Below, in pieces: positions 1 through 7,064 of a stretch of DNA of 46,982 nt. The position numbers were made by a program, and so were the translations under genes. This DNA comes from Bacteroidota bacterium. Its GTDB lineage: Bacteria > Bacteroidota > Ignavibacteria > Kryptoniales > JAKASW01. The stretch covers positions 81,422 to 128,403 of the forward strand of contig JAJZVO010000005.1 of the NCBI GenBank assembly GCA_021845665.1, written 5' to 3'. A model generated the notes under the pieces. The model searched no databases and was not told where the DNA came from. It saw only the letters and a program-made list of their open reading frames with translations. Numbering within the stretch: the first letter of the stretch is position 1; each line of letters starts with the position of its first letter.

Positions 1-1
1 A

Positions 2-307
2 GTGCATCTTCGCTGGACGAAGTACGCCGACTTGCTCCTCCAGCATCAGCACGATTCCGATAAGACGATCGAAAAAGGGAAAGGACTGACGTTGAATTTC
101 GCGGTGACGAGCGGGACGGTTGATGAACTGGCGGAACGGGCCCGGCAATACGGCGCAGCGATTGTGAGTGAGCCGAAGAACCAGCCATGGAATGCCCGCG
201 ACTTCAGCGTGGCGGACCCCGACGGGTTTATACTGACATTCACAAAAGGACCTGTCGACGAATGGCTCGAAATGGACAGCATCGTCAAAAGAAACTCCGG
301 CAGGTGA
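2..307 (+). CDS. VOC (glyoxalase/bleomycin-resistance) family protein, 5' end probably cut by window edge
   Basis: The 101 visible residues match the C-terminal half of a vicinal-oxygen-chelate fold protein. The clearest signature is the final strand pair, ARDFSVADPDGFILTF (about residues 65-80), where the family keeps a D-P-[DE]-G-x-x-[IVL] turn before the last metal-side strand. VOC proteins of this kind are usually 120-130 residues, so the start probably lies before base 1; the GTG at base 2 is only the first possible codon inside the window. The substrate cannot be told from the sequence; family members include lactoylglutathione lyases, dioxygenases and drug-binding proteins. It points towards the minus-strand AHSA1-like gene that follows (convergent). 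Confidence 0.75.
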   Translation: MHLRWTKYADLLLQHQHDSDKTIEKGKGLTLNFAVTSGTVDELAERARQYGAAIVSEPKNQPWNARDFSVADPDGFILTFTKGPVDEWLEMDSIVKRNSGR

Positions 308-354
308 CTGTTGCCCGAATTCGATTTCGGCGTGGTGGTGACAGTCACCGTGCG

Positions 355-705
355 CTATTCGTTCTCAAGCAGATGCTTCAGCGCCGGGAGCACGCGGTTC
401 CAGAATCCTTCTGAGTCCTTCCTCCTCGACTCATCGCCGTTGAGGTGATCGGTGAAGACGGTGAGCACCGTCTTACCGCCGTCAGCCTTCAGCTCGTAGC
501 TGACATGAGCGTGGTTTTCTTCCCTATCTGGCACACCGGCCGCCGGATTGAAATCGGAAAACTTCAGGTACTTCCCCGGCTCGATTTTCAGGATCCTACC
601 TTTCCTGTAAGTCTTGATCCTGCCGCTATCTCCCGTCCAGACAACCGGGCTTTCCTCTTTCCAATCCGAATCGATGCTCAGCACGTACATGTATCCTTCT
701 GCCAT
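355..705 (-). CDS. AHSA1/START-like (SRPBCC) protein, N-terminally shortened
   Basis: 116 residues resembling the central and C-terminal part of Activator-of-Hsp90-ATPase-1-like (AHSA1, SRPBCC superfamily) proteins. The conserved run SDWKEESPVVWTG (about 12-25) is followed by strands ending KIEPGKYLKFSDF and by a C-terminal helix with W-N-R-V-L-x-A-L-K. The first ~40 residues of the fold (first strand and helix, usually ending in a V-W-x-A-L-x-x-P segment) are missing. Upstream in the same frame the codons read SISIDA, like the first strand of the family, but join almost directly to the middle of the domain with no helix. It is therefore probably an internally deleted, non-functional paralogue of the relic at 834-1048. 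A short real protein from the ATG at 705 cannot be excluded. Confidence 0.6.
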   Translation of the reverse strand: MAEGYMYVLSIDSDWKEESPVVWTGDSGRIKTYRKGRILKIEPGKYLKFSDFNPAAGVPDREENHAHVSYELKADGGKTVLTVFTDHLNGDESRRKDSEGFWNRVLPALKHLLENE

Positions 706-833
706 TGATGCCGTCCCATAATTTGCATCGATTGATATAGACGCCTCTCAAGACCCTAAACCCAGAGGGTTTTGTGCCGTTGATAGCCGTCCGTTTTATC
801 GGATGGCTGCTTCTGAGACAGCCTGACAAAGCC

Positions 834-1048
834 TTATCTCTCTTCCGCAATCTCTTTTATCTTCTTCATCACCATTCCCCACCCATTTATCGTATCCTCG
901 TATCTCTTCTGTCGGGTTTCCAATCCGACAGTGCTTCGCAATCGGACATATATTTCCGGGTCATCAACGGATTGACCAGCGCGTCCCAGACAAGGGACGG
1001 TGCGGCATCTATGGTTATCGAATCGGTGGCTATCATTTCTGTGCTCAT
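834..1048 (-). pseudogene. AHSA1/START-like gene relic with the middle deleted
   Basis: An ATG at 1048, preceded by a good ribosome site (GGAGG), begins MSTEMIATDSITIDA and continues through V-W-D-A-L-V-N-P to C-E-A-L-S-D-W-K-P, a textbook N-terminus of an AHSA1 domain. Immediately after that the sequence changes reading frame and becomes YEDTINGWGMVMKKIKEI, which is just as clearly the C-terminal helix of the same family, ending at the TAA at 834. About 60-70 codons of the central sheet are missing. The uninterrupted original frame stops after SDWKPDRRDTRIR. The gene must be dead as an AHSA1 protein. Confidence 0.7.
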
Positions 1049-1060
1049 GATTCCTCCCTC

Positions 1061-1260
1061 TTTAAAATTCGAAGCTCTAAATTCTAAATGCCGCGTTCCC
1101 CGATGGACGCCCTCAGCGCGGCATCCCGACATATAAAGAATCTTGACGGGACAAATTCGAAAATCTAAATCTTAAACAATCAGCCGCCGCGTTTGGGAAT
1201 TTGAATTTGAGAATTGGAACATTGTTTAGGATTCCGGATTTCGAGTTTAGGATTTCTTTT
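1061..1260. repeat. AT-rich dispersed intergenic repeat (AAATTC/TCTAAAT type)
   Basis: The stretch contains several degenerate copies of a short motif built on AAATTCGAA, CTCTAAATTCTAAAT and AATCTAAATCTTAAA (1061-1090, 1151-1180), then GGATTCCGGATTTCGAGTTTA (1230-1250 region). The same kind of sequence recurs at 27211-27269. A related piece lies inside a coding sequence at 36296-36325. It lies between the AHSA1 relic and dinB and shows no convincing gene. Such NPKSEIRNPK-type simple arrays are common in uncultured bacterial genomes; their origin is not known to me. Confidence 0.5.
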
Positions 1261-1738
1261 GAAGGTTCGTCCCCGGATCATCCGCGCTCGGTCCGTAAAC
1301 CGACGGCACCTTTCCACCCGCAAGGCGGATGTAGACTGACATCTGTCCGCGATGGTGGATCTGATCGAACAACATGAACTGTATGAATTCCCCGGCGGTA
1401 GACTTGTTTCCCGCAAACTCGACAGGTTTCTTCAGGTCGGAGTCCGCCATCTTCTCCATGTCCGCCAGTACTTTGGAATACGCCTTCTCAAAATCATCCG
1501 CCAGCATAGCTACGTTTGCCGGCGAGTATGTCTTGAATATCGACCTGTCCAAGTTATCGCCGAATACATTTGCGCCTATCAGGTACATCTCGAATACGAA
1601 AGTGGACATCACAGTGACGGCAGGCGACGACCGCGGATGGGGCTTGAACGAGAGCATTCCTTCGGGAAATGCTCTGATAACCTTGAGCGTGGTGGCGAAT
1701 TCCCTTTTCAACAACTTGATCAACTCATCTCTGGACAT
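1247..1738 (-). CDS. DinB/YfiT-like four-helix bundle protein
   Basis: 163 residues of the DinB superfamily, predicted metal-binding four-helix-bundle proteins of mostly unknown activity (some are thiol-dependent transferases). The diagnostic C-terminal segment is QIHHRGQMSVYIRLAGGKVP (about 126-145), holding the conserved H-H-R-G-Q that supplies metal ligands, then VYGPSADD, the usual end of this subgroup. The N-terminal helix starts LIKLLKREFATTLKVI and contains the family's F-K-P-H segment (about 31-34). The usual N-terminal H-x-x-E ligand region reads M-S-T-F-V-F-E-M, so the third histidine ligand seems absent, unlike the second DinB gene at 15507. The start at 1738 follows a weak purine run. 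Confidence 0.85.
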   Translation of the reverse strand: MSRDELIKLLKREFATTLKVIRAFPEGMLSFKPHPRSSPAVTVMSTFVFEMYLIGANVFGDNLDRSIFKTYSPANVAMLADDFEKAYSKVLADMEKMADSDLKKPVEFAGNKSTAGEFIQFMLFDQIHHRGQMSVYIRLAGGKVPSVYGPSADDPGTNLQKKS

Positions 1739-2058
1739 GGTAAAACAATTCCTTTCGATTCTTTTATCCCGATTAAAACCTAATCCTTACGACATATACC
1801 TGAACATTACCGGGGTCAATTCGGTTCTGGGTTAAGATAACAACTCTCCTGTCGCGCTTATTGTAAAAACGCGACAGGGATCACGGCAGGACCAGATCGT
1901 ATCGTTGCTCCTCCAGCGGCTTGCCGAACGATGTCGAATCCTCTATATCCGGTCTTCAGTTCCGTCGCGAACGACACGTTGCTCAATTGGATATAGTCCG
2001 CCGTGCTAAAACCTCTTGCACAAATTAGAACTATTTTATCCGTATGTCTGATATTTGT
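1739..2058. other. Gene-free spacer with a 9-bp hairpin and a possible frameshifted relic
   Basis: No intact gene is visible. Bases 1848-1878 form a perfect 9-bp stem (CCTGTCGCG / CGCGACAGG) with a 13-base loop, a possible terminator or repeat; no long T tract follows. On the minus strand about 1889-2020 can be read in two frames as LSNVSFATELKTGYR and then DSTSFGKPLEEQRYDLVLP followed by a stop. This looks like the broken 3' end of an unidentified gene. Confidence 0.35.
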
Positions 2059-2244
2059 TTAATGAAATCCATTCAACCAGACAAAGCCAACGGTGAATGC
2101 GTATCGACTGAAAATGGAATAATCACCATAGAGTTCAGCCTCGCTGATGTATGCAAGCTTCTGCAGATCTAGTATCTCTTCCGCGTCGGCCAGGCTTGCC
2201 CGTCTTATCAAGACCCGATGATTCAGGTTTGCATCATCGGCCAT
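2059..2244 (-). pseudogene. N-terminal stub of a GNAT acetyltransferase
   Basis: From the ATG at 2244, one base after the stop of the upstream gene, the protein reads MADDANLNHRVLIRRASLAD, then A-E-E-I-L-D-L-Q-K-L-A-Y and E-A-E-L-Y-G-D-Y-S-I. This is the characteristic first strand and helix of GNAT N-acetyltransferases. After DYSI the family consensus is lost and the frame ends about 15 codons later, so the acetyl-CoA-binding motif A (Q/R-x-x-G-x-G/A) and the whole catalytic half are missing. GNAT proteins are normally 140-170 residues and this one is 61. It is a truncated remnant that was once translationally coupled to the AhpD-like gene. Confidence 0.65.
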
Positions 2245-2245
2245 T

Positions 2246-2710
2246 CTACGGTTTCCTTTCAGCAGGCTGGTAAGTCCCCGGAACGCTTCGGAACCCAACG
2301 GCAAGCCTGTTCCATGCGTTTATGGCGATGATCGTCATCGTCAGGTCGACATGCTCCTTCTCATTGAAATGCTTGCTTACCTCTTCGTACAGATCGTCCG
2401 GCGCATGTGTTTCGCTCAAAAGCGTCAAAGCTTCTGTCCACGCGAGTGCGGCGCGTTCCTTGTCGGTGTAGAACGGCGTCTCATGCCACGCGTTCAGAGC
2501 GTACAGGCGCTGCTCGGTCTCGCCGAGTGCGCGCGCATCCTTCGAGTGCATGTCGAGACAATAAGCGCAGCCGTTGATCTGTGAAGCTCTCATCTTAACG
2601 AGCTCGAGAAGCTTGGGGTCAAGTCCGGAGCTGCTTGCATACTTCTGCAGCTGCCGCATCGCCTCGTAAGCGCCGGGTGCTACCTTCGCGTATTCCAAAC
2701 GTGATTTCAT
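2246..2710 (-). CDS. Carboxymuconolactone decarboxylase / AhpD-like alkylhydroperoxidase family protein
   Basis: 154 residues of the CMD/AhpD fold, all helical. The redox-active signature is INGCAYCLDMHSKDAR: a C-x-x-C pair (C48, C51) with the conserved histidine four residues later (H55), as in AhpD-like peroxidases that use a CXXC thiol pair to reduce organic peroxides. The length and the C-terminal helices with V-D-L-T-M-T-I-I-A-I-N-A-W-N-R are typical of the stand-alone subgroup found in many soil and aquatic bacteria. The GNAT stub follows by one base, indicating a former operon. A cytosolic antioxidant role is inferred from the family. Confidence 0.9.
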   Translation of the reverse strand: MKSRLEYAKVAPGAYEAMRQLQKYASSSGLDPKLLELVKMRASQINGCAYCLDMHSKDARALGETEQRLYALNAWHETPFYTDKERAALAWTEALTLLSETHAPDDLYEEVSKHFNEKEHVDLTMTIIAINAWNRLAVGFRSVPGTYQPAERKP

Positions 2711-2781
2711 AGCGTGTCTCCTCTGTGTGAAATAACTTAGAGACCCCGCTCCGAAGAGCGAGGCTTGAAGATCAAGCGTTT

Positions 2782-3099
2782 TTAATACGGAGTTCTATTG
2801 TATTCCGATCGCAGACGTTTCACGCGTAGCCTTTCAAAAGGTGGCTGGGGGTTGTAGCCTCGCCGCTGAAACTCGGCGCCTATCGCCCTGCCGGCATTTT
2901 GAAAAGCTGCTTCACTTTCCCAGACAGCGGTTGTCATGAAATTGAACTCGCTTTCTCCGTTTATTTTTTCGTAAGAAAAGCCTTCAACAAAACCAGGGAT
3001 GGTCTTGATAAGTCCCTGGACCACACGAGACTGCTCAAGGAATTCCTCCGCGGATTCCTTTGGGACGATGAACAAGTCAATCGATACTACTTGCATCAC
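2782..3099 (-). CDS. Antibiotic biosynthesis monooxygenase (ABM) domain protein
   Basis: 105 residues of the dimeric alpha-beta ferredoxin-like ABM fold. The N-terminal strand VVSIDLFIVP, the helix rich in E/Q, the segment PGFVEGFSYEK and the A-V-W-E-S-E-A-A-F-Q-N-A pattern are typical of this family. Members range from quinol monooxygenases (YgiN) to haem-degrading enzymes, and nothing here separates these. The long C-terminal basic tail (R-L-R-V-K-R-L-R) is slightly unusual. It stands between the AhpD-like gene and a membrane-protein gene on the same strand and may share their transcript. Confidence 0.8.
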   Translation of the reverse strand: MMQVVSIDLFIVPKESAEEFLEQSRVVQGLIKTIPGFVEGFSYEKINGESEFNFMTTAVWESEAAFQNAGRAIGAEFQRRGYNPQPPFERLRVKRLRSEYNRTPY

Positions 3100-3152
3100 C
3101 TTTTCTCCTCGTTAACATTTATTTGTCAGCTGCATTCTCCCGGCCTCAGAGC

Positions 3153-3689
3153 TTAGCTTCTCTCATGACCCGCTCGCGGTCCGATCGGAAAGAAGCCCAG
3201 GAGAATGGATACGATGAGTACAATAACGGAAGCGGCCATCGCCGTCTTCACCGTCATCATGTAGACTATTCCGAGAAGAAGCATCGTTCGCAGCCTGATG
3301 GATAAGACCAGCGAATTGTCGGTGGTGCGCTTCCTGAACTCGGGAGTCATGTCCTGAAGCCCGCTCGCGTCTTCCTTCATCGTCCTCATCTTTCGACCGT
3401 TCATGATGCCGCCTATTGCACCGATCAGTATAATGCCCACGAAACCGATGGCGACCCACGCCGCGTTGGGCCAGGCGACAACACCCATATATATCCCCGG
3501 TATCAGAATGAGGAACATCCCGATCCCGCCTACCATGCTTAACTTTGAATAAATGGAAAGTGACTCGCGCGCGCGGTCAACACTCGCGGCCTTCCTCAGA
3601 CCGATAAGGCTTAACCACTCGATCGCCATTGCGCCGGCAAGCATAAGCGCGCCGGTGACATGCAGGAACAACGCTACCAGGTATAACAT
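3153..3689 (-). CDS. Four-to-five-helix integral membrane protein, DUF2269-like
   Basis: 178 residues with hydrophobic segments at about 1-25, 50-70, 75-95, 130-150 and 150-168. The N-terminal LHVTGALMLAGAMAIEWL resembles the first helix of DUF2269 and related small membrane proteins, which have a conserved histidine and glycine-rich helix. The protein ends with a short basic tail. No catalytic motif is seen. The start at 3689 is chosen because the first transmembrane helix begins at once. It is probably an inner-membrane protein of unknown role; the family assignment is tentative. Confidence 0.6.
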   Translation of the reverse strand: MLYLVALFLHVTGALMLAGAMAIEWLSLIGLRKAASVDRARESLSIYSKLSMVGGIGMFLILIPGIYMGVVAWPNAAWVAIGFVGIILIGAIGGIMNGRKMRTMKEDASGLQDMTPEFRKRTTDNSLVLSIRLRTMLLLGIVYMMTVKTAMAASVIVLIVSILLGFFPIGPRAGHERS

Positions 3690-3925
3690 TCCAGACTCCT
3701 CTTTTATTTGAAGTGAAAGAACGTGCGAGCGCCTCTTCTTCTATTCGCTTTCGGTGGAGCTCTCATTCGGTCTCCGGACCGATCCGCTCAGGTTTACCGT
3801 CGACATACTTCCTCCGGTATCGCGTGAGGGGAATACGCATATCCCTCTCACAGACTCCCTCCTTTATATAAACGAATTCAGGTTCGAAATATTGCCCGGA
3901 AAAACGGAAAAAATTCCGGTGCTGT

Positions 3926-4792
3926 TCATTCTTCTTTTCCAAACGAACCCTCGAAACCGAGCGCGTATGCAATTTCACTTACCGACAAGTCGGTCGTTGA
4001 CAGTTTTTCTTTTGCTTTCTCGATCAGCTTATCGTGGATGTGCTGCTGCGTGCTTTGTCCCGTCTGAACCTTGAGCAAGCTGCTCAGGTAATTCGGCGAA
4101 ACATTCAGCGCTTCGGCAACATGCTGAACCGACGGCAAGCCTTTCTCCACTAAGTTGTCACCGTTGAAATATTCTCCGAGAATATCTTCCAGTCGATTGA
4201 GGTTCTTGTGGTTGGTTACTTTTCGTGTTATGAACTGGCGATGATAGAACCGGTCCGAATAATTCAGCAACACCTCAATCTGAGAAATGATAATGTCCTG
4301 GCTGAACTTATCGATATTGGAATGATACTCATCCTTGATGTTCTTTAAGATGCCGGTAACTGTCGCTTCTTCTTTCTCCGAAAGAAACAGCGCTTCATTC
4401 ACGGAGTAGTCGAAATATTCATATTGCCTTATTGTTTTAGCCAAAGACGTATGCCACAAGAAATCGGGATGGACGAGGAGTATCCAACCCGTTTGCGGCG
4501 GCCCTTCGTCGGTGCGAGGCTCAATCCCGAAGACTTGGTTGGGCGACATGAAGAACATCACCCCTTCATCGAAATCATATTGCTGCTGACCGTATCTGAA
4601 TTTGGCGCTGCAATTTCTTTTCAAAGCGATCATGTAAAAATCGTAAACCAGGGTCACCGGCTCGCTCGCAAATGCGTCCTCAATCGATCCGAGATCTATC
4701 ACGCTGATCAGCGGATGTTCCGGTTTGAGCAATCCCCTGAGCTGGTGGAACTCGCTTATGGTTTTGATTCTGCGTACGTGTGTGTTGCTCAT
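3926..4792 (-). CDS. AraC-family transcriptional regulator with shortened second HTH
   Basis: 288 residues. The N-terminal cupin-like sensor half (about 25-170) is followed by an AraC DNA-binding domain: PSVQHVAEALNVSPNYLSSL (first helix-turn-helix, about 222-243) and DLSVSEIAYALGF (start of the second, about 270-282). After G-F the normal recognition segment (x-x-x-S-x-F-x-K-x-F-K, then the L-S-P-x-E-F-R tail) is replaced by EGSFGKEE and a stop, so about 20 residues are missing and the second recognition helix is not formed. A small deletion or frameshift has probably damaged it. It is transcribed downstream of, and in the same direction as, the SDR gene, which it may once have regulated. 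Confidence 0.75.
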   Translation of the reverse strand: MSNTHVRRIKTISEFHQLRGLLKPEHPLISVIDLGSIEDAFASEPVTLVYDFYMIALKRNCSAKFRYGQQQYDFDEGVMFFMSPNQVFGIEPRTDEGPPQTGWILLVHPDFLWHTSLAKTIRQYEYFDYSVNEALFLSEKEEATVTGILKNIKDEYHSNIDKFSQDIIISQIEVLLNYSDRFYHRQFITRKVTNHKNLNRLEDILGEYFNGDNLVEKGLPSVQHVAEALNVSPNYLSSLLKVQTGQSTQQHIHDKLIEKAKEKLSTTDLSVSEIAYALGFEGSFGKEE

Positions 4793-4840
4793 TCTATATG
4801 CATTTCCTTCGTGACTTGATCGGCCTTGTCGTTCTGTGAA

Positions 4841-5566
4841 TTACCATGGTATCACATCATCCTTGAAAAATCCTCCGGTCGGTCCATCGACACCGATAGT
4901 TGCATACTTTACAATCCGTCTTGCGGCTTCCTCAACTGTTTGCGTCCCACTGTGTCCGTTTAAGTCGGTTTCCGTATAACCGGGCCCGATGCTATTTATC
5001 TTGAATTTCGTTCCTCTGAATTCACCGGCCAGCATTACCGTAAAAGCGTTCAGCGCTGTCTTGGAACAACTGTATGCATCGTACATTCCCATATTGGGGT
5101 TATCCGTGGTCCTGCTGTGAGCCGTCAGGGAACCAAGACCACTCGAGACGTTCACAATTCTCGGCTCGTCGGATTTCTTTAGAAGATCAATGAACTGTTG
5201 TGTAGTCTGCACCGCACCGAAGAAATTCGTATCGAACACCCTTCGCAGATTTTCAATCGTGCCCTTAGACATGCTTTGAGGCTGTTCTCCAGCTATGCCC
5301 GCGTTATTTATCAGAACATCCAGAGCGACGATTTTGGTTTCAAGCTCCTGTCTCGCCTCTTTAATGGAGTCGATATTTGTAACATCGATTTCGATAAGTT
5401 CGACATTGAAAATTCCTGACTCCTTTAACATACGAACGGCATCAATACCTCTCGCCTTTTCCCTGCTTCCAAGATGAACGACAAATCCTAGTTGCGCCAT
5501 TTGTCTCGCGGTTTCAAAACCGATTCCTTTATTTGCTCCCGTTATCAATACATTTTTCATCTTCAA
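4841..5566 (-). CDS. Short-chain dehydrogenase/reductase (SDR)
   Basis: 241-residue classical SDR with a Rossmann fold. Visible motifs are TGANKGIG (9-16) for NAD(P) binding, NNAG (87-90), the catalytic serine in V-N-V-S-S (about 140-142) and YSCSK (Tyr165, Lys169). All catalytic residues are present, so it is probably active. An aspartate (D61) in the I-D-V-T segment also fits the family. The C-terminus matches carbonyl-reductase-like SDRs (P-G-x-x-x-T-D-L, then D-G-P-T-G-G-F-F at the end). The substrate is unknown. Next to it lie two NmrA-type reductases and an AraC regulator on the same strand. Confidence 0.92.
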   Translation of the reverse strand: MKMKNVLITGANKGIGFETARQMAQLGFVVHLGSREKARGIDAVRMLKESGIFNVELIEIDVTNIDSIKEARQELETKIVALDVLINNAGIAGEQPQSMSKGTIENLRRVFDTNFFGAVQTTQQFIDLLKKSDEPRIVNVSSGLGSLTAHSRTTDNPNMGMYDAYSCSKTALNAFTVMLAGEFRGTKFKINSIGPGYTETDLNGHSGTQTVEEAARRIVKYATIGVDGPTGGFFKDDVIPW

Positions 5567-5598
5567 CGCCTCTCATGCATAATGATGTTTTCACTTTC

Positions 5599-6480
5599 CT
5601 ACTTGTCACCTGTCTTCGAATACACTTCCGCAAATTCTTTCGCAAAGTCCGTCAGCTTTACTTTCCCGGTTATTACTTCGGACCTGTGGCGGGCAAATTC
5701 TTTTGGCATCAACCCCTTGTGAATGGGCGCCTGCATCTCCACGATATCCGATGCGAGTTTCGGGGACAGTCCGGCCGTTTCCATATTTTTTTGCATTTCT
5801 TCGGCGGCCACGGTAACCCATTTCAAATCGGGCCTTCCGATTGCCGCGCCCAGGATTGCAGCCGCTGCGTTGCAAGTCATTTCGTCGCTGGCTACGTAAC
5901 GAACATTCCTGCCGTTATTGGGATGTGCAATCTCGTCGGCTACAGCGTCGGCAATATCGGAAGGAGCCGATAGTACTATCCTGTCTTCTCCACCAAAGGT
6001 CGCGGCAATGAGGCCCCTTTCTTTGATCGTTTTTATCGAATCAAGAAAATTCGAATAGAAGTATCCCGGACGAATATGGGTAACCGCAACATCGGACAAG
6101 TCGTCGAAAATATTTTCTATATCCTGGTACGCTCCGATTACGCCGGTAGCCCAGCCGCTTAGAAGTACCACCTGTTTTATTCCAGCTTTATCAATAGCGA
6201 ACACGTAGTTGTCGCCGATCTTCTTGAAGTAGGCTATCAGATCCGCTTCCTTCAAATTCATAGGCATCATACAATAAACCGCGTCCGCGCCGGCAAATGT
6301 AGAAGTGAGAAATTCCACATCCTCCAGTTTACCTATCGCACCTTTGGCGCCTATGGCTGCGATATCCCTCTGTCTCTCCGATTTGCTGCTGACAACAATA
6401 ACGGAATGACCTCCGCTCACCAGTTTTGTTGCCAAAGGCTTGCTGATGTTCCCTAACGAACCTGTTATTACGATTTTCAT
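5599..6480 (-). CDS. NmrA-like NAD(P)-binding protein (atypical SDR), copy 1
   Basis: 293 residues with an N-terminal Rossmann motif ITGSLGNISKPL (5-16, T-G-x-x-G-x-x-S) and the NmrA/NAD(P)H-binding layout: a G-A-D-A-V-Y-C-M segment after the fourth strand and R-P-G-Y-F-Y in the substrate part. It lacks the Y-x-x-x-K pair of classical SDRs, as is normal for NmrA-like proteins, which act as redox sensors, quinone reductases (QOR2) or regulators. It is strongly similar along its whole length to the gene at 7065-7967, including the end G-K-V-K-L-T-D-F-A-K-E-F-A-E-V. The pair is a tandem duplication separated by a repeat-rich spacer. Confidence 0.88.
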   Translation of the reverse strand: MKIVITGSLGNISKPLATKLVSGGHSVIVVSSKSERQRDIAAIGAKGAIGKLEDVEFLTSTFAGADAVYCMMPMNLKEADLIAYFKKIGDNYVFAIDKAGIKQVVLLSGWATGVIGAYQDIENIFDDLSDVAVTHIRPGYFYSNFLDSIKTIKERGLIAATFGGEDRIVLSAPSDIADAVADEIAHPNNGRNVRYVASDEMTCNAAAAILGAAIGRPDLKWVTVAAEEMQKNMETAGLSPKLASDIVEMQAPIHKGLMPKEFARHRSEVITGKVKLTDFAKEFAEVYSKTGDK

Positions 6481-7064
6481 AAGAATCCTTCTCTCTGATC
6501 AAAGTGATAATACTTACAGAATTCCTAGCGAAGCTAGGCCTGAGACCGCCGGGTTCTATGTTTGGCTCACAGCGGAACTTGCGTTATGCGACTGTTTCCT
6601 CATCGAAAAGTGTTTCTCCCGCCCATCACTATCACTGATGGGTAAAGCGGGATGCCGAAAGGCGGCATTTGGTTCTTTGCATCAAGACAAAGGAAAAAAA
6701 GCCCTTCGAAAACGGATCCACGGTGAATCCGTACAGGACGGAAGTTTGATGTTGCTTGTTCATTTTCTTTTGCTCGCCCGAAAAGAAAATGAACCAAAAG
6801 AAAAGGGCGCCCTGCGGAAATGGTTCCGACCACGCCGTGGCATGGTCGGACACGTCCCGTCCCCCGATACGGGAGGCGATCTTGATACACGGTGGTTCGT
6901 ATATCATGGATGAGACTCCAAAGATCGCCTCCTCAGGTAAAATGAACCTCTCTGTGAAAAGGGGACGGGACTCCATTTTCGCAAGGGATTTTGCGGCCTT
7001 GCGTGCCGCAAGACAACTCGTATCATTTATCTGAGCTTTGCTATATGATGGTACGCAGTTGACT
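6481..7064. repeat. Structured, hairpin-rich dispersed repeat between the two NmrA-like genes
   Basis: 584 bases without a credible gene. It holds CCTAGC-GAA-GCTAGG (6524-6538); CCCATCA/TGATGGG nested in CCCGC/GCGGG (about 6618-6650); ATGCCG/CGGCAT (about 6652-6668); a perfect 14-bp stem GTTCATTTTCTTTT / AAAAGAAAATGAAC with a 9-base loop (6758-6794); and TCCGACCA/TGGTCGGA (6825-6850). Sequence of the style TTCATTTTCTTT...AAAGAAAATGAACCAAA is a dispersed element I recognise in many Bacteroidota/Chlorobi genomes. Translations in all frames give only low-complexity products rich in K, E and N. It may be a palindromic repeat or a degraded element; a structured RNA is possible but unsupported. Confidence 0.6.
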
